A stretch of 64,000 nucleotides of DNA from Bacteroidales bacterium UBA3844 (GTDB taxonomy: Bacteria; Bacteroidota; Bacteroidia; Bacteroidales; Paludibacteraceae), in the NCBI GenBank assembly GCA_002392915.1, contig DGHQ01000031.1, forward strand, positions 1 to 64,000, written 5' to 3'. Position 1 is the stretch's first letter; each line of letters opens with the position of its first letter. Shown in pieces: positions 51,814 to 60,570 of this stretch. The notes below the pieces were generated by a model. It was not told the DNA's origin and searched no databases. It saw only the letters and a list, made by a program, of their open reading frames with translations. The position numbers and the translations under genes were made by a program.

Positions 51814-54800
51814 TTTTGAATTTCTTTTGCCGCTCTTTGCGAAAGCTTTCCATTACAAATTAAAGAAATCTCTATTATCTCTATTCCATCTTGATTTTTG
51901 TGAGATGGTTCTTCGTGTCCGGTATCTCTAACATTAGCAATGATGACAGTTTCGATGTCCTGACAATTATGAGCCTTTTCTATTACTTTATTGTGGTATG
52001 TTTCTGCATCAAATAGGGTTGTTTCTTTCCAGTATTTAAAATCCACATATATTGGTTTTCCTGAAACTTTATAATCAAACATTTCATGTTCATCAGAGTT
52101 CAAATCTTCTAATGGGATTTTGAAAAACTCAAATATTTCACGACCTACCTTCTCTCCTAATGCCCCTTTGTAAATATTGTTATATAGAGGTGGAGACATT
52201 ATATAGTCAGCTTCCTTAAACTCTGTAGCATAACCTTCTTTGATAAACAAATTTAGCATTGCATCATCATGCCAAACATTAAAAATGTCTTTAAGGTTAA
52301 CATCATCATGTGATACGCAACTTGCTCCATTAAAAAAGTCTTCTGATATTCTCGTAATTGTGTCAAAATCACCTGTTTGTTGGTAGTAATATTTGTTTAC
52401 TGGTTTTCCCAACGTGATATAATGCCATCTGAATGGACTATCCTTCCATTCTTCTGCAGTCAAAGTAGGATGTTGAAGTACATATTCTCTCATATTGCTC
52501 CACAAACTAATATCTTCATCATTCCAACAGCTGTCAAAACTTCTATTTAAGAGTTTTAGGATTCTTTTGTTAGAAATATATGAAGTTTCGATCGCATTTT
52601 TTATAATTCGATTCTCATCTGGTTGTTCCTGAACTATATGGAATTTTCCAGCGAGTTTAACCATTTCTAAGTTAAACATTCTTCCCTCGCTAAATAATGT
52701 GTCATAGTCAAGTATTACGCCAAGCTCGGAATCCGCATAAACATAATTCTTTCTGCCTCGATAGTTTGTTCTGCACTTTCTTCCCATAGCCTGAACTATT
52801 ATTTTGGTAGCATAAACCTTGACATCGCGTTTATCATATAAATTTAATGGACTCCATTGTATCTTGTTCTTTTCTCTGCCAATATTACTATATGATAGGG
52901 AGATCTCTTTCATTTTTTCGTCATGAGATATGACATTTACCTCATTCAAATATTCCATTTGAAATACACGGTGTATTGCATTAGACTCTTCGTCAGAACA
53001 ATTATTAATAAGATTAGTAGGTCTGTCCAAATAAATGCCGTCGAAGTCCATTTCATCACCGCTTCTCATGTCGTTTATTTTGACAACATCATTTAATCTG
53101 GAATCCGGAATTTTATATTGCAGATTCTGGCCAGCACCGATTGTGGCATATGTTGAAATGACAAATCGCTTTTCTCCAGTGCCTAATTCCTTGACAAGGT
53201 TCTTCTTCTTCTCCTCAAAGTTTTCAGAATCCAATACTACAATCATTTCATCCTTAAAGGCATATTTGCCATCTTGTACTAATAACTTGATATGTCGCAT
53301 TAATACATTCTGATCAAAATCAAAATCGTTTGACTTTAACGATTTTGAAAAGAGTGCCAAAAACGACTGCATATCGTTATCCATAAACTGCTTGAACGCC
53401 CAAACTGCCTTGTAGTACCTTACTGCTTTGAAGTAACCGTCCGTCGTCTTATATTTCTCCGTTATATTATTATTCGCAAGATTTACAATTTCTTTATCTT
53501 TATAGATATTCGCCCAATTGGGAGCTTCTTTACTTGACGTTTTAGTCAATTCAACTTTAATATCTACATTTTTATATCCCACCGTCTGCCTTTCGAAATC
53601 CTTTCTAAGTTTTTCTTTGTCTTCTTCTGATGGTTCATAGTAATTTTCTCCCAACTTCCACTTCAAATAGTTTATATCATAATTACCTAAAACAGTATTG
53701 TAAGTGGCAGTAGCGGATATTCCTATCACTTTAGAAATTCTACAAATGGTATATAGGATACTTTCAGGAGTTTCTTCAAAAACGAATTTTCTTATGATTG
53801 TTGTATTATCATGAGAATAATCATCCATGAAATCATAGTGACTGAATCCATTCGCATAGAAAGAAAGATCATCTTTCAAATCTTCTCCATTTTTCGATTT
53901 GGCTTTAAGATGGTTGCTAAATGTAAATGCCATATCTCTAATGATCCTATAGCTTTCGCCTTGCAGATGAAGAGAATCAAGCACAGTGTCAAGAGCATGG
54001 TTATCTGTAAATTCTCCATAAGACTTCTCGTCTTGCTTGTTTTGAAGCTTATTCTTTCTGTAGCTGTTAGAAAGGATTGTGACGAAACGAGCAAAATATG
54101 AAATAGCTCCCTTTATGCGATCCAAAGCTTCATACAAAGACCTATTCTTTTCCTCTTTGGAAACTAATACCAGATTGTTGAGATTTTTCTTTGAATCAAA
54201 ATTGACGATGACATTTTCATCTCCTGTCGTATAATTGTTGTGTGTGAAATCAGAAAATAGGACGACTTTTTTCTCATCAAAATTAATAGATTTATGATGC
54301 TGCATAAGATGATACTTCTTTGCAATATCGTCAAACAATTTTATGTTTTTCTCTAATGCCGACTTATGATTTGGTTTGTTGTCTACATTGTTCCAGATGT
54401 TGCTGGGAATAGTCTCATGATTGTCAAGACAAATCTTGATATTTCTGAAAAGGTCAATATAATCAATGCCCTTGGTAAGGCCATTTTGAACAATTGCATC
54501 TTGAATATCAGATTTAGTGGCGTCAAACTCATCTATGAAAACTAATGAATCCTTGAAAATGTTTGATTCATATAGTCTGACACTTTTTTCTACTATTGTA
54601 TCATACTGATTGATCAATTTTTTCATTGTCAAGAAAAAGACTTTCTTTTCTTCTGAGAACACTACTGGATATAGATCTCCTACCCATTGCCATTCTTTGT
54701 CATTTTTTATGGCACTTAGTTTTTGTTTCTTATCTTTGAATTTCTTTGAAAGAAGTCTGCTGATCAATCGTCTGAACTCCTTTTCTGGAACAGTATACAG

Positions 54801-55181
54801 CTCAGGTTTACGAGAATCTGTAGCCATAAGAGCATATATCTGCTTGAAACACTCTGAGCTTCTTATCTCATAATTTTTAATACGATCCTTTACACTATTG
54901 AAATTCTCTATAAGATATTCCGTATTTGATAGAACTCTAAAAATAGAATTTTTAAGTTCGGGATCATCAGACAAGTCTTTTTTCAAATCCTGACAAGGAT
55001 CATCCAAATTTTTCTTTAATGTAGTAATGAAGAAAATTCTTTTGGATTCTTTCTGTTTGAGATAATCCTTTATAAATTTTAGAACACTGTATGTTTTACC
55101 AATTCCAGTTGGCATATCCAACAAGAATAATCCAGTATTGTTCTGGCTTTCTATACAATATTTATTTAATAATTCAATCAT
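51804..55181 (-). CDS. DdmD-like SF2 helicase with C-terminal PD-(D/E)XK nuclease (putative)
   Basis: 1125-residue helicase-nuclease. Walker A MPTGIGKTYSVL is very near the N-terminus (GIGKT, 26-30). Motif II is VFIDEFDATKSD (Asp217-Glu218-Phe-Asp220). A motif V region reads FVISTYATIGAGQNLQY and motif VI is VQAMGRKCRT. The C-terminal ~120 residues form a nuclease: GALGEKVGREIFEFF, then MFDYKVSGKPIYVDFKYWKE (Asp1036, Asp1047-x-Lys1049). An in-frame stop just upstream and AAAAGGA as ribosome site confirm the start at 55181. This domain order and size fit DdmD, which unwinds and degrades plasmid DNA. The gene is AT-rich and preceded by an inverted repeat at 55246. Another helicase defence family (Hachiman-like) is the main alternative. 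Confidence 0.7.
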   Translation of the reverse strand: MIELLNKYCIESQNNTGLFLLDMPTGIGKTYSVLKFIKDYLKQKESKRIFFITTLKKNLDDPCQDLKKDLSDDPELKNSIFRVLSNTEYLIENFNSVKDRIKNYEIRSSECFKQIYALMATDSRKPELYTVPEKEFRRLISRLLSKKFKDKKQKLSAIKNDKEWQWVGDLYPVVFSEEKKVFFLTMKKLINQYDTIVEKSVRLYESNIFKDSLVFIDEFDATKSDIQDAIVQNGLTKGIDYIDLFRNIKICLDNHETIPSNIWNNVDNKPNHKSALEKNIKLFDDIAKKYHLMQHHKSINFDEKKVVLFSDFTHNNYTTGDENVIVNFDSKKNLNNLVLVSKEEKNRSLYEALDRIKGAISYFARFVTILSNSYRKNKLQNKQDEKSYGEFTDNHALDTVLDSLHLQGESYRIIRDMAFTFSNHLKAKSKNGEDLKDDLSFYANGFSHYDFMDDYSHDNTTIIRKFVFEETPESILYTICRISKVIGISATATYNTVLGNYDINYLKWKLGENYYEPSEEDKEKLRKDFERQTVGYKNVDIKVELTKTSSKEAPNWANIYKDKEIVNLANNNITEKYKTTDGYFKAVRYYKAVWAFKQFMDNDMQSFLALFSKSLKSNDFDFDQNVLMRHIKLLVQDGKYAFKDEMIVVLDSENFEEKKKNLVKELGTGEKRFVISTYATIGAGQNLQYKIPDSRLNDVVKINDMRSGDEMDFDGIYLDRPTNLINNCSDEESNAIHRVFQMEYLNEVNVISHDEKMKEISLSYSNIGREKNKIQWSPLNLYDKRDVKVYATKIIVQAMGRKCRTNYRGRKNYVYADSELGVILDYDTLFSEGRMFNLEMVKLAGKFHIVQEQPDENRIIKNAIETSYISNKRILKLLNRSFDSCWNDEDISLWSNMREYVLQHPTLTAEEWKDSPFRWHYITLGKPVNKYYYQQTGDFDTITRISEDFFNGASCVSHDDVNLKDIFNVWHDDAMLNLFIKEGYATEFKEADYIMSPPLYNNIYKGALGEKVGREIFEFFKIPLEDLNSDEHEMFDYKVSGKPIYVDFKYWKETTLFDAETYHNKVIEKAHNCQDIETVIIANVRDTGHEEPSHKNQDGIEIIEISLICNGKLSQRAAKEIQKWK

Positions 55182-55245
55182 GCGATTATCCTTTTAAATA
55201 ATTAAAAATTGAACAGAAATTATCAAAATGGAACATAGGTTTGAT

Positions 55246-55272
55246 TTATATTCGGTATATTATCGAATATAA
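55246..55272. promoter_or_regulatory. Inverted repeat upstream of the DdmDE-like pair
   Basis: TTATATTCG and CGAATATAA are perfect 9-base arms separated by 9 bases, 65-90 bases before the helicase start. It looks like a dimeric repressor site. No T-tract, so not a terminator. The rest of the gap 55182-55397 shows no gene. Confidence 0.5.
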
Positions 55273-55397
55273 TTATTTAGTCCTTATCCTTTATAAAATT
55301 CTCTGTTTCCTTCAGTTTATAGCTTTCCCCCTCCGAGTCCTTCAGTAGTCCTTTGATTGCCAAGATAAAACAAGTATAGTAAATCGTTAAAACGATT

Positions 55398-56105
55398 TTA
55401 CCTCGCATATCTCTCAATCTCAATCAAAAACCAGTTGCCTCGGATGCTGATGAAGTTGTAGCTTAGGCTTTTTTCGCCATTCTCGAATATCACTATTCGT
55501 CGGTTGTTGGCATCTTCTCCCGTCTGCACGAAACTGCATATCTGTGTTGTCTGCCCGATGAATCCTACGGGTGCCCATGTGCGTGGCATGTGTAGTTTGC
55601 TGCCGGACTGAGTCTCTTTTCCGTCAGCTGAGATTTGTACCGTCTTCTCGGGCAATGGGAATATAATGTTCTTTTTCTGGAAATCGACGTCGGTGGAGAA
55701 TCGCTCAATGAATGTCATGAATCCTTTGTCGGCGTATTCTGTCGACGGAATTCCACGGCTGTTGTTGAGCTTCCATGTCTGTCCTTGTTTGCTGAAGTGA
55801 TGCTTCACACCGCTCAAATTGGCTCCGTTGGTGATCGCCACGTCGACTGCATCCTCTTTGGTTACGGATTCAAGTGAGTCGGCGCATACAATCACAATGC
55901 GGTTCTTGTTTTTTAGGTTTAGCGCTTGCCATCCACTCTTCACGAGCGTCCTGTCTCCATTATAGAAATACGGGTATGCCACCTTGTCAGCCTGAGTCTT
56001 TGTGTCTACAAAAAAGTCAACAAAGAATTTGGAAAACTGTTCAGCTAAACAGTTTTCCAATGTCAATAAACTGATTATAAGCAATGTGACTACCCTTAAT
56101 GTCAT
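55398..56105 (-). CDS. DUF4348-type exported protein
   Basis: 235-residue protein with an N-terminal hydrophobic signal (RVVTLLIISLLTLENCLAE). A cysteine at residue 19 (LLTLENC) might allow a lipoprotein reading but lacks a good lipobox. The body shows the DUF4348 pattern: FMTFIERFSTDVDFQKKNIIFPLPEK, and a C-terminal ISIRGNWFLIEIER. It is probably periplasmic or surface-attached, of unknown function. It starts 9 bases after the stop of the outer-membrane barrel gene, so they form a pair. Confidence 0.75.
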   Translation of the reverse strand: MTLRVVTLLIISLLTLENCLAEQFSKFFVDFFVDTKTQADKVAYPYFYNGDRTLVKSGWQALNLKNKNRIVIVCADSLESVTKEDAVDVAITNGANLSGVKHHFSKQGQTWKLNNSRGIPSTEYADKGFMTFIERFSTDVDFQKKNIIFPLPEKTVQISADGKETQSGSKLHMPRTWAPVGFIGQTTQICSFVQTGEDANNRRIVIFENGEKSLSYNFISIRGNWFLIEIERYAR

Positions 56106-56114
56106 GCTGTTTTA

Positions 56115-56936
56115 TTACCAGTAGTATGAATAAGTCGCAAATATGTTGGAATTCTTCACACTTGGGGCATTGACGATGACTCTGTCATTGTAGTAGCCCG
56201 GAATAATTTCTTTGAAGTATTTGTCGTTGCAGATGTTGACAAGTCCAAGCTGGTAACCGATTGTCACAGCCCATTTTGTCTTTACGTATACACCTGCTTT
56301 GATCTTAAATCCGAAATCTGCTTTCTTATAGATCGCGTTTGTCTCTTCTGTCTCCTGATTTGGCGCGAACAAAGGCACTTTCTCCTGCTCCGACTGATCC
56401 ATCAGACGGGCGTTGTCCTCGTAGCATCTTTTGCCACCAAGTCCGATGCCTACTGTTGGGGCGATTGCCACAAACGGCTTCGACTGGTTGTGGGAGAACT
56501 GCCATCTTGCGTAAAGCGGAATCTCCAAGTATGTCAGACGCTCTTTGGCTCTAATAGTGTCTGTATAGTTCACCTTCGCTCCAATTACGCTGATGTTAAG
56601 CTCTGGGGCGATTGAGAAGATGTTCTTGATTGGAAAATCAGCTCCGATACCGATCATTGGACCGAATCTGTAGTCTGTCTGGTGATAGTCGGACGAGTAG
56701 TCGGACATGTTCAGACCTGCATGGACTTCCAACATCACTTCACGTGGCTCATACAAGCAATCCTCCTTTTTCAATTCTGGATTTCTCTCCTTTGCTGTTG
56801 CCTCATCGAAGCTGTCTGCTGTTAGAGGGGCTTTTTGCGCAGCCTCTGCTTTTTTCGCATCACTCGACTTTTTTGCGGATGCGTTGAAGCATACAAAAAG
56901 CGAAAGTGCCAAACCTATTAAAAACGTGTTTTTCAT
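56115..56936 (-). CDS. Outer-membrane beta-barrel protein (porin-like, PorT/OMP_b-brl_2 type)
   Basis: 273 residues from the ATG at 56936, which gives a clean signal peptide MKNTFLIGLALSLFVCFNA ending near SAKK; the upstream ATG at 56972 would add a polar leader. After a charged region come alternating amphipathic strands (VMLEVHAGLNMSD, FGPMIGIGADFPI, FSIAPELNISVIG, LTYLEIPLYARWQF, FVAIAPTVGIGLGG, KIKAGVYVKTKWAVTIGYQLGL), ending in an aromatic residue (TYSYYW) as outer-membrane barrels do. Probably an eight-stranded barrel of unknown ligand. Promoter at 56970. Confidence 0.87.
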   Translation of the reverse strand: MKNTFLIGLALSLFVCFNASAKKSSDAKKAEAAQKAPLTADSFDEATAKERNPELKKEDCLYEPREVMLEVHAGLNMSDYSSDYHQTDYRFGPMIGIGADFPIKNIFSIAPELNISVIGAKVNYTDTIRAKERLTYLEIPLYARWQFSHNQSKPFVAIAPTVGIGLGGKRCYEDNARLMDQSEQEKVPLFAPNQETEETNAIYKKADFGFKIKAGVYVKTKWAVTIGYQLGLVNICNDKYFKEIIPGYYNDRVIVNAPSVKNSNIFATYSYYW

Positions 56937-56969
56937 ATCTTGTGTCGTTTCCGATAAACAATATTTCTG

Positions 56970-56977
56970 CAAATATA
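56970..56977 (-). promoter_or_regulatory. -7 element of the barrel gene
   Basis: TATATTTG on the minus strand, 33 bases before the ATG at 56936. Confidence 0.6.
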
Positions 56978-56989
56978 TGCAATTAATTG

Positions 56990-58519
56990 TTAATAACTTT
57001 GCTCTTTCAAGAAAATTATCATCTTTTCAATGTCTTTATATTTCGGAGTGTCGTCCTCAAAGCGTGGGAAAAAGGCTCTGATATCCTTGTAGACGCGATT
57101 TGTGAGCGGCGACAACTTGTCGGCGAATCCGAGTGCGTCCACCGCCTGCACTATCGCCATGAAGTGGATTGCGATCACCTGGAATGAGTTGTCTATCACT
57201 CGTCTTGCGATCAGGGCTGAGTTTGTTCCCATCGACACAATGTCTTGATTATCATTGTTGTTAGGGATAGAGTGCACGTACATTGGGTTGGACAATGTCT
57301 GGCATTCGGCAGTTGTGGAGCAGGCTGTAAACTGTGATGCCTGCAAACCGTAGTTCAATCCTAATTTGCCAAGATTCACGAATGGTGGCAAGATACCGTT
57401 GATCCTGTCGTGGAAGAGATAGTTCATCTGACGCTCGCACAGCATCGTCATCTTCGTGACGGCAATTTTCAGTTTGTCCATCTCGAACGATACGTAGTCG
57501 CCATGGAAATTACCTCCGTGGTAGACATCCTCTGTCTCTGGATCGACGATCGGATTGTCGCAAGCCGAGTTGACTTCGTTGATGAGCACTCTCTCAACGT
57601 TCTCCACCGTCTCCAACACTGGGCCGAGAATTTGCGGAATGCATCTTAGCGAATAGTATGGCTGCACTTTGTGGGTGAACACTTTTTCTGTGTGTTTCTT
57701 GTCGTACATCTCGCATTTTCTGTCGAGCATACATTTGCTTCCTTTCGCTATCTCACGCATCTGCTCTGCGATGACGCCCTGTCCGCGTTGGCGACGAGCG
57801 GCATTTATCGGCTCCGACATGAAATCGTCGTACGAGCTTGCAATTTCATTCATCATCACGCTTGCGATAGTGGCGAAACGGAGAAGTTTTTTTGCATTTA
57901 TAAGGTTGACAAGGCCTATTCCCGTCATGAAAGAAGTGCCGTTGGTAAGCGACAGACCTTCGCGGATAAACATCTTGATTGGCTCAAGTCCACACTCTTT
58001 CATCACCTCTCCTGCAGGACGTTTCTCACCTTTATAGAACACCTCACCTTCACCTATCATTGTTAGAGCGAGATGGGCGAGCTGGACGAGGTCTCCGCTG
58101 GCTCCCACGCTTCCGTGCTCAGGAATAAATGGTGTGATTCCTTTGTTGATGAAATTCATAAGAAGTTCAACAATACTTTTGTGAATGCCACTTTTACCTT
58201 GGGTAAATGTGCCTATTCGCGCAATCATTGCGGCTTTGACGTAGATGTCTGGCAAAGGTTCTCCGGCACCGGTAGAGTGGCTGCGGATGATGTTGTATTG
58301 CAAAGCCTCACGGTCTTCGTCGGAGATACGCCATTGAGCCATAGGTCCGAATCCAGTGTTTATTCCGTAAATGATTCTGTCAACGGAGAATGATTTCAGG
58401 AAGTCGTAGCTTCTGTTTATTCTGTCCCACACGTTGGAAGCGAACGAAATTTCTTCGCCTTTGTAGAGGATATCCTCAATGTCGCTTAACGAGATATAGT
58501 CGATTTCTTTCATCTTCAT
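56990..58519 (-). CDS. Aromatic amino acid ammonia-lyase (tyrosine/histidine ammonia-lyase type)
   Basis: 509-residue enzyme of the HAL/PAL/TAL family using an MIO group formed from Ala140-Ser141-Gly142 (GSVGASGDLVQLAHL). Other conserved parts are YGINTGFGPMAQ with the catalytic tyrosine, NACD-type SACDNPIVDPETEDVYHGGNFHGDY and MYVHSIPNNNDNQDIVSMGTNSA. The substrate-pocket text RSHSTG (His81) and the overall sequence resemble the Flavobacterium tyrosine ammonia-lyase that supplies 4-coumarate for flexirubin/aryl-polyene pigments, more than typical HutH. No hut or pigment genes are in the window. HAL activity cannot be excluded. Confidence 0.85.
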   Translation of the reverse strand: MKMKEIDYISLSDIEDILYKGEEISFASNVWDRINRSYDFLKSFSVDRIIYGINTGFGPMAQWRISDEDREALQYNIIRSHSTGAGEPLPDIYVKAAMIARIGTFTQGKSGIHKSIVELLMNFINKGITPFIPEHGSVGASGDLVQLAHLALTMIGEGEVFYKGEKRPAGEVMKECGLEPIKMFIREGLSLTNGTSFMTGIGLVNLINAKKLLRFATIASVMMNEIASSYDDFMSEPINAARRQRGQGVIAEQMREIAKGSKCMLDRKCEMYDKKHTEKVFTHKVQPYYSLRCIPQILGPVLETVENVERVLINEVNSACDNPIVDPETEDVYHGGNFHGDYVSFEMDKLKIAVTKMTMLCERQMNYLFHDRINGILPPFVNLGKLGLNYGLQASQFTACSTTAECQTLSNPMYVHSIPNNNDNQDIVSMGTNSALIARRVIDNSFQVIAIHFMAIVQAVDALGFADKLSPLTNRVYKDIRAFFPRFEDDTPKYKDIEKMIIFLKEQSY

Positions 58520-58535
58520 TATTTGTAAAGTTTCG

Positions 58536-58543
58536 CAAATTTA
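58536..58543 (-). promoter_or_regulatory. -7 element of the ammonia-lyase gene
   Basis: TAAATTTG (TAnnTTTG) on the minus strand, 17 bases before the start codon. Confidence 0.55.
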
Positions 58544-58670
58544 CGGATAAAGGAAGAATTAAAAAAGGTTAAGCACTACAAATTCTTTTTTGTAAAGAAA
58601 AGAGGTTGATATGCAAGGATAGGGGACATTTTTGTGATTTACACAGATTTTATACCCTAACCCAAGGATT

Positions 58671-59939
58671 TTATGGCTTCAGACAACCAATGGGAACGAC
58701 ATATACACCATCTTGACGACGGTATGCATATTTGCCTATTCCGATCAAAACCATCATGAAGGATGGGTTTGGCATTCGTGTTGTGTCTATTTTGTTTGCC
58801 AGATTTTTAAGGTTTGTGGCTCCTTCCTCTATTCTTGTTTCCCCGCCCAACTTGATTTCTATAAGTCCGTATGTTCCATTTCGTCTATAAAGAACAGTGT
58901 CGCATTCTAATCCGGTACTGTCTCTGTAATGGTATAGCTTGCCATCCAATGCTTCTGCGTAGACGCGAAGGTCTCTGACAGCCATAGTTTCAAAAATTAA
59001 GCCGAACGACTCTAAATCGTTGATAAGGTCGTCTGGACCGATTCCTAATGAGGCTGTTGCGATACTTGGGTCGACAAAATAACGGGTGTCACTTGTACGT
59101 ATGGCTGCTTTACTTCGCAGATTTGGGTTCCATGCTTCAAGATCTTCAATGACAAATAATCGCTTAAGGGCTTTTATATAGTCGGCAACCGTGTCCTCAC
59201 TTAATGTGTCGGTGTCATTGCTCATCATATCGGTTTTGAATGTGCTATATGAGATTTGACCTGCGATATTTCTTGCGTATGATCGCAATAATCTATAAAC
59301 TCTTTGAGGATCTCGTTTTGTGCCATCTACTCGTTGAATGTCGTAGTTGGCAACGGAGTCGATATAATCCAGTGCCTGATCAAGAGCGATTTCACGTCTC
59401 ATACTTATCGACGCTGGCCATCCTCCACGGCAGACTAAAAACGCAATGTCATCAATTGTGAGACTATTCTCTTGAATTTCAAAATCTTTCCCTTCAAATA
59501 AGTTTTTTAAGCTTACCCTGCCGTTAGATTCTTCTGATTCATACAAACTCATAGGTCGCATTCTGATTCTGCCAATTCTGCCAGTTCCGCTATGAGTTGT
59601 TTCATAAGCTTCAGGAAGAACAGACGATCCTGTAAGAATGAATTGCGAGACCTCTTGCCTTTTGTCTACTAAGTTGCGGATTGAATCCCAAAGAGCAGGC
59701 AAAGTTTGCCATTCGTCGATAAGTCTTGGCGTCTCCCCTTCGAGTAGTTTCCTTGGACTTATCTCTATCATGCTTTTACTTTCTTTTAGTATCTCGCTGT
59801 CTCCAAGGTCTAAAATGCTTTTTGCTTGCATAGACGCGGTCGTAGTCTTGCCGCACCATTTAGGCCCTTCTATAAGGACTGCACCTTTCCCGGCAAGTTT
59901 TCTTTCTAACAGAATGTCTGCAATACGTTTCTTGTACAT
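58671..59939 (-). CDS. AAA ATPase with DUF4143 domain (second)
   Basis: 422-residue P-loop protein. Walker A is GPKWCGKT (25-32). RLIDEWQTLPALWDSIRNLVD is the Walker B region, followed by FILTGSSVLPEA and GTGRIGRIRMRPMSLYE. The DUF4143-type C-terminal half has EDTVADYIKALKRLFVIEDLEAW and ends in a restriction-endonuclease-like fold (LYHYRDSTGLECDTVLYRRNGTYGLIEIKLGG), with Asp and Glu-x-Lys (EIKLGG) as possible active residues. It is diverged from the ATPase at 48586. Its upstream region holds two unusual repeat arrays (60008 and 60410). Confidence 0.9.
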   Translation of the reverse strand: MYKKRIADILLERKLAGKGAVLIEGPKWCGKTTTASMQAKSILDLGDSEILKESKSMIEISPRKLLEGETPRLIDEWQTLPALWDSIRNLVDKRQEVSQFILTGSSVLPEAYETTHSGTGRIGRIRMRPMSLYESEESNGRVSLKNLFEGKDFEIQENSLTIDDIAFLVCRGGWPASISMRREIALDQALDYIDSVANYDIQRVDGTKRDPQRVYRLLRSYARNIAGQISYSTFKTDMMSNDTDTLSEDTVADYIKALKRLFVIEDLEAWNPNLRSKAAIRTSDTRYFVDPSIATASLGIGPDDLINDLESFGLIFETMAVRDLRVYAEALDGKLYHYRDSTGLECDTVLYRRNGTYGLIEIKLGGETRIEEGATNLKNLANKIDTTRMPNPSFMMVLIGIGKYAYRRQDGVYVVPIGCLKP

Positions 59940-60007
59940 ATTTAGCTTTTTTATACGTCAGCAAAAATAATAATATTTTGCTAATTTCTAATATGAAAAA
60001 GATACTT

Positions 60008-60118
60008 TTCGGTTGTTTGTGGCTGGTTTGTTCGGCTGTTTGTGGCTGGTTCGTTCGGTTGTTTGTGACTGATTTGTTCGGTTGTTTGTGGCTGATTTGT
60101 TCGGCTATTTGTGGTTCG
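60008..60118. repeat. 23-base tandem repeat, about 4.7 copies
   Basis: Units start at 60008, 60031, 60054, 60077 and 60100, each beginning TTCGG followed by TTGTTTGTGGCTG or close variants. Units differ at one to four positions. It lies 70 bases upstream of the DUF4143 ATPase start at 59939. Read on the minus strand it would encode a Gln/Thr/Asn-rich repeat, but 23 is not a multiple of three, so this is not protein-driven. Confidence 0.8.
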
Positions 60119-60180
60119 CCTCTCAAATAGGGTATATCGCTACTTAGTTAGTTTTGATGTGCCCTGGCTGATAATGTGAG

Positions 60181-60288
60181 ATCGAGACGAATTGTAATTA
60201 ACGTCACTTCGAAGCAATATTAATCAAACATGTACTCTTATGATTCGAATGCTTTATAATTCATTAAAATTCGTCGAATTCACGTTAA
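60181..60288. repeat. Degenerate relative of the 'ACGTGAATTCGACGAATT' repeat
   Basis: AAATTCGTCGAATTCACGTT at 60268 matches the right arm of the element at 63391-63661. A weaker inverted match (GACGAATTGTAATTAACGT) lies at about 60186. The stretch between includes AATATTAATCAAACATG, also seen with one change at about 63555. Confidence 0.45.
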
Positions 60289-60409
60289 TGAATTTTCCCA
60301 ATTTTTCCCAAAAATGTCCGACAATATGCTCTGTCACATGTCCTCGCTATATATCATTTATTGCTTATGTTGGTAATTTTCTGTGTTTCAATAATTTGAC
60401 TCTGCAAAT

Positions 60410-60493
60410 GTAATAAAATGACGGTAAAATTTCGACAAATTTGTAATAAAATGACGGTAAAAATCGGGTGATTTTGTAATAAAATGACGGTAA
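60410..60493. repeat. Three direct repeats with 33-base period next to a minus-strand promoter
   Basis: GTAATAAAATGACGGTAA occurs at 60410, 60443 and 60476, exactly 33 bases apart (about three helical turns). On the minus strand the repeats lie just upstream of, and the last overlaps, TACATTTG (60405-60412), a TAnnTTTG promoter element pointing toward the DUF4143 ATPase gene. It looks like a cooperative operator array. No gene is seen between 59940 and 60570. Confidence 0.65.
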
Positions 60494-60500
60494 CTGTGAC

Positions 60501-60537
60501 AAAAAAGGTAGAGACGCTGCAGTGCAACGTCTCTACC
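60501..60537 (-). terminator. Terminator of the GH11 xylanase gene
   Basis: On the minus strand GGTAGAGACGTTGCACTGCA and its complement form a long stem followed by six T residues, about 35 bases after the stop. Confidence 0.85.
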
Positions 60538-60570
60538 TCCAATTAGGGAATGGAATAATTTTATCACTTT

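Noticed and set aside
49996..55181. Hachiman (HamAB) as identity of the helicase pair
   Set aside because: The partner protein is about 600 residues with MID/PIWI-like stretches rather than a short DUF1837 nuclease, and the helicase carries its own C-terminal nuclease, which fits DdmD better.
56990..58519. Firm hutH call for the ammonia-lyase
   Set aside because: Family membership is clear but pocket residues and overall similarity favour the tyrosine-type enzyme, and no hut genes are adjacent, so no gene symbol was given.
59860..60126. 88-codon minus-strand frame over the 23-base tandem repeat
   Set aside because: The repeat unit is not a multiple of three, the frame overlaps the ATPase start, and the product is only a repetitive Gln/Thr/Asn-rich peptide.
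60008..60493. Possible CRISPR array
   Set aside because: The 23-base units are contiguous without spacers, and the three 18-base repeats have 15-base gaps, too short for spacers; no cas genes are nearby.
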